From an uncultured Methylococcaceae bacterium (lineage in GTDB: Bacteria > Pseudomonadota > Gammaproteobacteria > Methylococcales > Methylomonadaceae), in contig CAIMDR010000385.1 in NCBI GenBank assembly GCA_903839795.1, positions 1 through 14,632 of the forward strand: DNA of 14,632 bases, read 5' to 3'. The notes under the pieces are model-generated. The model was not told the origin of the DNA and ran no database searches. It was given only the letters and a program-made list of their open reading frames with translations. The position numbers were made by a program, and so were the translations under genes. Of this stretch, positions 14,531 through 14,632 are shown piece after piece. Position 1 is the stretch's first letter. Every line of letters begins with the position of its first letter.

Positions 14531-14632
14531 TATACCCAAGTGGCGCAGGATTTTTGTTTATTTTCAAGGCGGAAAAATAGGCGCGTAGCTGGCTACGTAA
14601 CTATTTTGACAACGCAGAAAATAAATAAAAAG
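14531..14632. repeat. Palindromic extragenic repeat, cut by the right edge
   Basis: Nested inverted segments are centred near 14590: CGTAGC/GCTACG (14584-14589 and 14592-14597), AAAATAG/CTATTTT (14574-14580 and 14601-14607), and imperfect T/A-rich outer arms (from about 14551, and from about 14617 to the end). The left flank reads TACCCAAGTGGCGCAGG. If the structure is symmetrical, its right flank lies beyond the window. It has the form of a dispersed REP- or MITE-like element. The 14422-14530 stretch before it shows no gene and no convincing terminator for the PA14 gene. Confidence 0.65.

Overview
The window reads as chromosome from a gammaproteobacterium, most likely a type I methanotroph or close methylotrophic relative (Methylococcales). 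This is an inference from two things. One is a complete glycogen-synthesis cluster of the kind known in these organisms. The other is a secreted solute-binding protein of the family associated with PQQ alcohol dehydrogenases (MxaJ/XoxJ-like). Base composition is moderately AT-rich, and the intergenic regions are full of short palindromes, heptamer repeats and one MITE-like element.

Layout. 1-700 (minus): the end of a small operon, a 71-residue protein resembling a shortened Phd/StbD-type antitoxin, overlapping by ATGA the start of a secreted Sel1-repeat protein that runs off the left edge. 701-1172: no gene; a 33-bp palindrome, a 184-bp MITE-like element with perfect 21-bp terminal inverted repeats and a 5-bp target duplication, and a hairpin. 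1173-9961: a divergent glycogen/alpha-glucan cluster. On the minus strand glgB (branching enzyme) precedes glgA (glycogen synthase), separated by a spacer built almost entirely of heptamer repeats. On the plus strand come glgC (ADP-glucose pyrophosphorylase), a GH57 amylase/pullulanase-type enzyme and malQ (4-alpha-glucanotransferase). 9962-10026: a hairpin terminator between convergent genes. 10027-10884 (minus): the MxaJ/XoxJ-like periplasmic binding protein. 10885-11472: a long non-coding stretch with promoter-like and hairpin elements, ending in a short tetranucleotide repeat directly against the next start codon. 11473-14421 (plus): a 982-residue secreted protein with three PA14-like domains and a C-terminal region resembling a clan GH-A glycoside hydrolase. 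14531-14632: a palindromic repeat cut by the window edge.

How the genes work together. GlgC makes ADP-glucose, GlgA polymerises it and GlgB introduces alpha-1,6 branches. GH57 and MalQ would trim, debranch or rearrange the alpha-glucan chains. No glycogen phosphorylase, GlgX or phosphoglucomutase lies in the window. The MxaJ-like protein would serve periplasmic methanol oxidation but sits alone, without mxa or xox partners.

The most unusual items are the PA14x3/GH-A-like secreted protein with its repeat-abutted start, the heptamer arrays between glgB and glgA, the MITE, and the shortened antitoxin-like gene fused into the Sel1 operon.
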